DNA of 50,390 bases, from positions 1 to 50,390 of the forward strand of contig CAYHPY010000019.1 in the NCBI GenBank assembly GCA_964358485.1, read 5' to 3'. The DNA is from CAYHPY01 sp964358485 (GTDB lineage: Bacteria; Elusimicrobiota; Elusimicrobia; UBA1565; UBA9628). The notes under the pieces were generated by a model. The model was not told where the DNA came from and did not search any database. It saw only the letters and a list, made by a program, of their open reading frames with translations. Shown one piece after another: positions 47,467 through 50,390 of the stretch. Every line of letters begins with the position of its first letter. The first letter of the stretch is position 1. The position numbers and the translations under genes were made by a program.

Positions 47467-48597
47467 ATGGTGACCTCCCTTTTGGCGTTGGCTTTGCTGG
47501 CCACGGCGGGCCTGTGGGCGAGCCTGTTGGCGACGCTCCTTTATTTCCGGCCCGGCGCCCGGGATGAGAGCGGCGAGATCCTGCCCATGACCCTCATCAA
47601 GCCGGTCCGGGGCTTGGACGACTCTCTGGCGGGCAACCTGGATTCGATCGCGGTTTCCGATCCTGAGGGGCGCCTTCAGGTGATCGTCGCGATGGAGACC
47701 GACGACGATCCCGCGTATCCCGTCGCCCGAAAATTCGCGGAGTCTTACCCGGGGAGGGACATTTCCGTTCTCTTGACCGGCCCCAGCGGCGCTCGCATGG
47801 GAAAGATCCATAACATGATCGAGGCTTTTCCCAGGGCGCGCCATCCCTTCGTCGTTTTTTCCGACGCCGATGTCACGACCACCCCGGACCTCCTCCGGGA
47901 AACCTCCCGGGCTTTTCGCGAAGGTTGGGACGCGGCCTTCGCCCTTCCCATCCACCAGGCGGTTGGCGGCCTGGGAGGTTGGCAGTACCAGGTGGCCTTC
48001 AACCATTATTTCGCGCTGGGCGCGGCCCTGGTCATGCGCCTGGCCGGACTGCGTCACTGCGCCGGGGCCTGGATGGCCTACACCCGCCAGGTCCTGGAAA
48101 AGGCGGGCGGCCTGGAACGGCACGGGGCCGCCATCGCCGACGATTTCGCCCTCAGCCGAGGGGTCGCCCGGGCCGGAGGGCGGTTGAAATTGATCCGGGC
48201 CGTCGCCCCCCTGCGGGAGAGCGATCCCGATCCTGTGGACGCCTTCCGGCACCTCTGCAAATGGGCCGCCATCATCCGCTGCGCGTTTCCAGCGGCTTTT
48301 TTCCTGGTTCCTTTGGCGGCGCCGGGGGTGGTGGCCGCGGCCGCCGTCGCCTTTGCCGGGGGCTCTTCGGCGTCCTGGGCCGTTCTGGGGGCCGCCTTGG
48401 TGTCCCGCCCCCTGATCGCCTTCATCCAGGACCGGGCCGTCTTCGGCGCGCCCATGGCCTGGTGGGGCTATCCTCTGATGGCGGTCTGCGACTGGGGGAT
48501 GATGCTCTATTGGCTGGCCGGTCTGCGCTCCACCATCCTCTGGCGCGGCAAGCGCTACCGCTTGATCTCCGGGGGAAATATCGAAGTATTAAAATAG
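47467..48597 (+). CDS. HpnI/ceramide glucosyltransferase-like family 2 glycosyltransferase
   Basis: The product is 376 residues; ATG 47431 in frame is an alternative start, but it lies over the divergent start codon. An N-terminal helix (LLALALLATAGLWASLLATL) is followed by the GT21-like catalytic domain: 'MTLIKPVRGLDDSLAGNLDS', 'VIVAMETDDDPAYPVARKF', 'VVFSDADVTTTPDLL' (metal-binding DxD) and 'HGAAIADDFALSRGVARAG'. Three or four C-terminal helices complete the plan ('FFLVPLAAPGVVAAAAVAFA', 'WWGYPLMAVCDWGMMLYWLA'). Relatives transfer a sugar to ceramide, or N-acetylglucosamine to hopanoid precursors (HpnI). No hopanoid genes are near, so the acceptor is open. Confidence 0.88.
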   Translation: MVTSLLALALLATAGLWASLLATLLYFRPGARDESGEILPMTLIKPVRGLDDSLAGNLDSIAVSDPEGRLQVIVAMETDDDPAYPVARKFAESYPGRDISVLLTGPSGARMGKIHNMIEAFPRARHPFVVFSDADVTTTPDLLRETSRAFREGWDAAFALPIHQAVGGLGGWQYQVAFNHYFALGAALVMRLAGLRHCAGAWMAYTRQVLEKAGGLERHGAAIADDFALSRGVARAGGRLKLIRAVAPLRESDPDPVDAFRHLCKWAAIIRCAFPAAFFLVPLAAPGVVAAAAVAFAGGSSASWAVLGAALVSRPLIAFIQDRAVFGAPMAWWGYPLMAVCDWGMMLYWLAGLRSTILWRGKRYRLISGGNIEVLK

Positions 48598-48641
48598 GGA
48601 CAGCCACCATTTTTACCAAGTAAAAATGGTGGCTGTCCCTA
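48595..48641. terminator. Perfect 22-bp hairpin between convergent genes; REP-like
   Basis: TAGGGACAGCCACCATTTTT plus AC pairs exactly with its reverse complement around the loop CAA. It starts in the stop codon of the glycosyltransferase gene and lies 7 bases beyond the end of the convergent subtilase gene. TTTTTTTT follows on the plus side after about 10 bases, and TATTTTA follows on the minus side, so termination in both directions is likely. The GGGACAGCCACC core resembles dispersed palindromes that I recall next to REP-associated transposases. Confidence 0.75.
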
Positions 48642-48648
48642 ATTTAGG

Positions 48649-50390
48649 TTAATTTTTTTTCTTGAACTTGGAGAAGTTGGCGTCCAGGTAGGCCACGGCG
48701 CGGTCCAGGCTCACGACCCCGGCGCCGGAGCCGGCGTAGGGGTTGCCGTTGGCGGTGGGCAGCGAGCTTTCCTTGAGGATGGTGCGGACCTGTTCGGGGG
48801 TGAGCTCGACTCCCTTCTCGCGGGCCGACTGGACCAGGAGGGCGGAGATTCCGGCCACGTGGGGCGTCGCCATGGAGGTTCCGTTGTAGGCGACTCCCAG
48901 GGTTTTATTGGTTCCCGCGTCGTAACCGGCAGGATCGTAATTGGCGCCGCTGACCCCTAAGCCGTAGGAGTAGACGTCGGGCTTGTGGTTGACGGTGGCG
49001 GCGTTGGGGCCGTACACCGTCTGGTCGGAGGAGAAGGCGGTGATCCGATTGAAGTAGTCCACGGCTCCGACCGTGATGGCCTCGGGGGCCACGCCCGGGC
49101 GGCCCAGGGTTTTGGCCCCTTCGTTTCCGGCCGCGACCACGACGATGACGCCCTGCTCGGCCAACTTCTTGACCCAGATGGAGAGGGGGTCGGGCTTGTT
49201 GGGGTCGGCGGAAGCGGTGTTGGACTCGGGGATGCCGAGGCTCATGCTGACGATGTCCACCTTGTCGCCCTTCTTCTTGCCGTCTTTGACCGCCTGGTTG
49301 TGCTCGTAGACATCCTTGAGCCCCCGGGCGATGGCGTCGATGGTCATGCTCATGTCGTTGCGGAGTTCCTCGGGGATCTCCTCGCGGGCTTCCTCATCGA
49401 GAACCTTCAGGTTGATGATCTTGGCCTGCGGGGCGTACGCCGCGATGGAGGAGGCGGTGTGGGTCCCGTGCTTGCCCCGGTAGTCCGCGGTCCCGAAGAG
49501 GTCGTTGCCCTTGGCGTCGACATGGTCGTGGTCGATGTAGCGGTGATTGGTGTAGGTGGAGCCGTCGAAACCGTTCTGCACCCGGCCCTTCAGAAAGGGG
49601 TGGTCCTTGTCGACGCCGGTGTCGAGGATGGCGATGGTGACGCCTTTGCCGTCGATCCGTTTGCGCCAGACGCGGTCGGCGCGGTCGACCCAGAGGCTGC
49701 GGCCCATGGGATAGGCCGAGAAAAGCGCGGCCCACTGGGATTCGGTCATTTCCTTCTCCGGGATGGAGCGGACGAGCTCGATCAAAGTCGAGGGGATCAG
49801 GGGGGTCCCGCCCGGCTCCAAGCGGAGGGTGGTCATTTCGGCCTTGATGCGGTTGAGGAACTCGATCTGGTCCGGGGCGCGCTCGGCTTCCGGGCGGCCC
49901 TCCAAAAGCTTGAGGGCGGTGTCGATGACCTTCTGCTTCTCCTCCAGGACGGAGCGCAGGCTGGGCCCCTTGGAGCGGCTCAGGCGGGCGTATTGCTCGT
50001 CTCCGGGGACTTCCATGGCGGCGATGTCGTCCACCCGCTTCCTGTAAGAGTTCAACAACTCGGGATGGGCTTGGTAGGAGGGCTGTTTCTCCCGGACCGC
50101 GACGTCGCGCACCGCCAGGAGGACGGCGAAAAGCTTTTTGAAGGTCACCTTTTTGACCTGTTCGTCGGTCATCTTATCGAGGACCGCCAGCAGGCCGGTG
50201 CCCAAGGGGGAGGGCGCGCCGAGATCCAGGGAGTAGAGCTCGGCCAGGGCCTGCTTGTTCTCCACGTCCGAAGGGTCCTGGATGTAGATCGAGGGGGGCA
50301 GGCCGTAATCCTGCAGGGCCTGGGCCTTGGCGCGGGCGTCGGCCGGGACCGCGGTTTTGCCGGCGGAAGCCTTGGGGACCTTGGCGGTCG
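48649..50390 (-). CDS. Subtilisin-like (S8) serine protease, N-terminus beyond the right edge
   Basis: The frame is open to the window edge, so at least 580 residues are visible and the start is missing. A helical N-terminal part (possible propeptide or binding domain; 'KKLFAVLLAVRDVAVREKQP', 'VLEEKQKVIDTALKLLEGRP') precedes the S8 domain. The triad is complete: Asp in 'TIAILDTGVDKDHPF', His in 'GKHGTHTASSIAAYA' and Ser in 'YNGTSMATPHVAG'; the oxyanion Asn is in 'VVVAAGNEGA'. 'GVVSLDRAVAYL' closes the domain. It is probably exported, but the signal peptide would be outside the window. A hairpin terminator lies just downstream. Confidence 0.93.
   Translation of the reverse strand, partial: TAKVPKASAGKTAVPADARAKAQALQDYGLPPSIYIQDPSDVENKQALAELYSLDLGAPSPLGTGLLAVLDKMTDEQVKKVTFKKLFAVLLAVRDVAVREKQPSYQAHPELLNSYRKRVDDIAAMEVPGDEQYARLSRSKGPSLRSVLEEKQKVIDTALKLLEGRPEAERAPDQIEFLNRIKAEMTTLRLEPGGTPLIPSTLIELVRSIPEKEMTESQWAALFSAYPMGRSLWVDRADRVWRKRIDGKGVTIAILDTGVDKDHPFLKGRVQNGFDGSTYTNHRYIDHDHVDAKGNDLFGTADYRGKHGTHTASSIAAYAPQAKIINLKVLDEEAREEIPEELRNDMSMTIDAIARGLKDVYEHNQAVKDGKKKGDKVDIVSMSLGIPESNTASADPNKPDPLSIWVKKLAEQGVIVVVAAGNEGAKTLGRPGVAPEAITVGAVDYFNRITAFSSDQTVYGPNAATVNHKPDVYSYGLGVSGANYDPAGYDAGTNKTLGVAYNGTSMATPHVAGISALLVQSAREKGVELTPEQVRTILKESSLPTANGNPYAGSGAGVVSLDRAVAYLDANFSKFKKKN

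Overview
This is a GC-rich bacterial chromosome segment with dense coding on both strands and short intergenic gaps. Several features point to a Gram-negative envelope: lipoprotein signals, a TraF/FadL-like outer-membrane protein, a bactofilin, a divergent polysaccharide deacetylase and ChaN-like and MBOAT proteins. There are no rRNA genes and only one tRNA. The gene mix is a CPAF-like S41 protease, a LexA cassette with a PolB2-like polymerase, and many lineage-specific exported proteins with no obvious family. It would suit Elusimicrobiota or a related deep-branching didermic phylum. I infer this from style and cannot prove it from the sequence.

Layout. 1-5034 (+) is a tightly packed run: bactofilin (cut by the left edge), membrane-anchored SurA-N protein, PfkB kinase, ABC ATPase, ABC permease and divergent polysaccharide deacetylase. 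5026-7829 holds an exported Pro-rich protein, tRNA-Leu(CAA), a two-CBS protein and two unknown envelope proteins. 7797-12498 is bounded by two near-identical 43-bp direct repeats. The right copy contains the 3' end of a SnoaL-rhodanese gene. Between the repeats lie two tandem paralogous exported proteins, a lipoprotein and a HERVH metalloprotease candidate. 13294-17499 encodes a 1401-residue protein with two N-terminal repeats and a degenerate Hsp90/GHKL-like domain. 17479-20410 carries a zinc-ribbon membrane protein and two exported proteins. 20495-23754 is an MBOAT acyltransferase plus an SGNH-like/FGE-like fusion.

23789-27564 is the most interesting region. It is an SOS-type cassette: lexA with a palindrome filling its promoter spacer, a RecA-fold protein without a Walker A motif, a small protein, and a family-B DNA polymerase resembling the altered PolB2/Dpo2 group. 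The arrangement parallels the lexA-imuA-imuB-dnaE2 mutasome, but with a B-family enzyme. It is followed by a Phd/VapC toxin-antitoxin pair, an M15 carboxypeptidase, a GFA/CENP-V protein and a frameshifted orphan antitoxin.

31363-38550 encodes secreted or envelope proteins: a CPAF-like protease with its H/S/E triad, a patatin phospholipase, a TraF-like outer-membrane protein, a lethal-factor-like zinc protease, a lipoprotein and a glycine-zipper protein. 38660-40475 is FabG plus a PQQ-type sugar dehydrogenase. 40477-45666 has small exported proteins, an MFS transporter and a repeat protein split by an apparent single-base insertion. 45670-50390 has a methyltransferase/ChaN-like operon, divergent from an HpnI-like glycosyltransferase, and a subtilase cut by the right edge.

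Two expression styles coexist. Some genes have AGGAGG-type ribosome sites. Others have a -10 box only 5-8 bases before the ATG and no ribosome site, which suggests frequent leaderless mRNAs.
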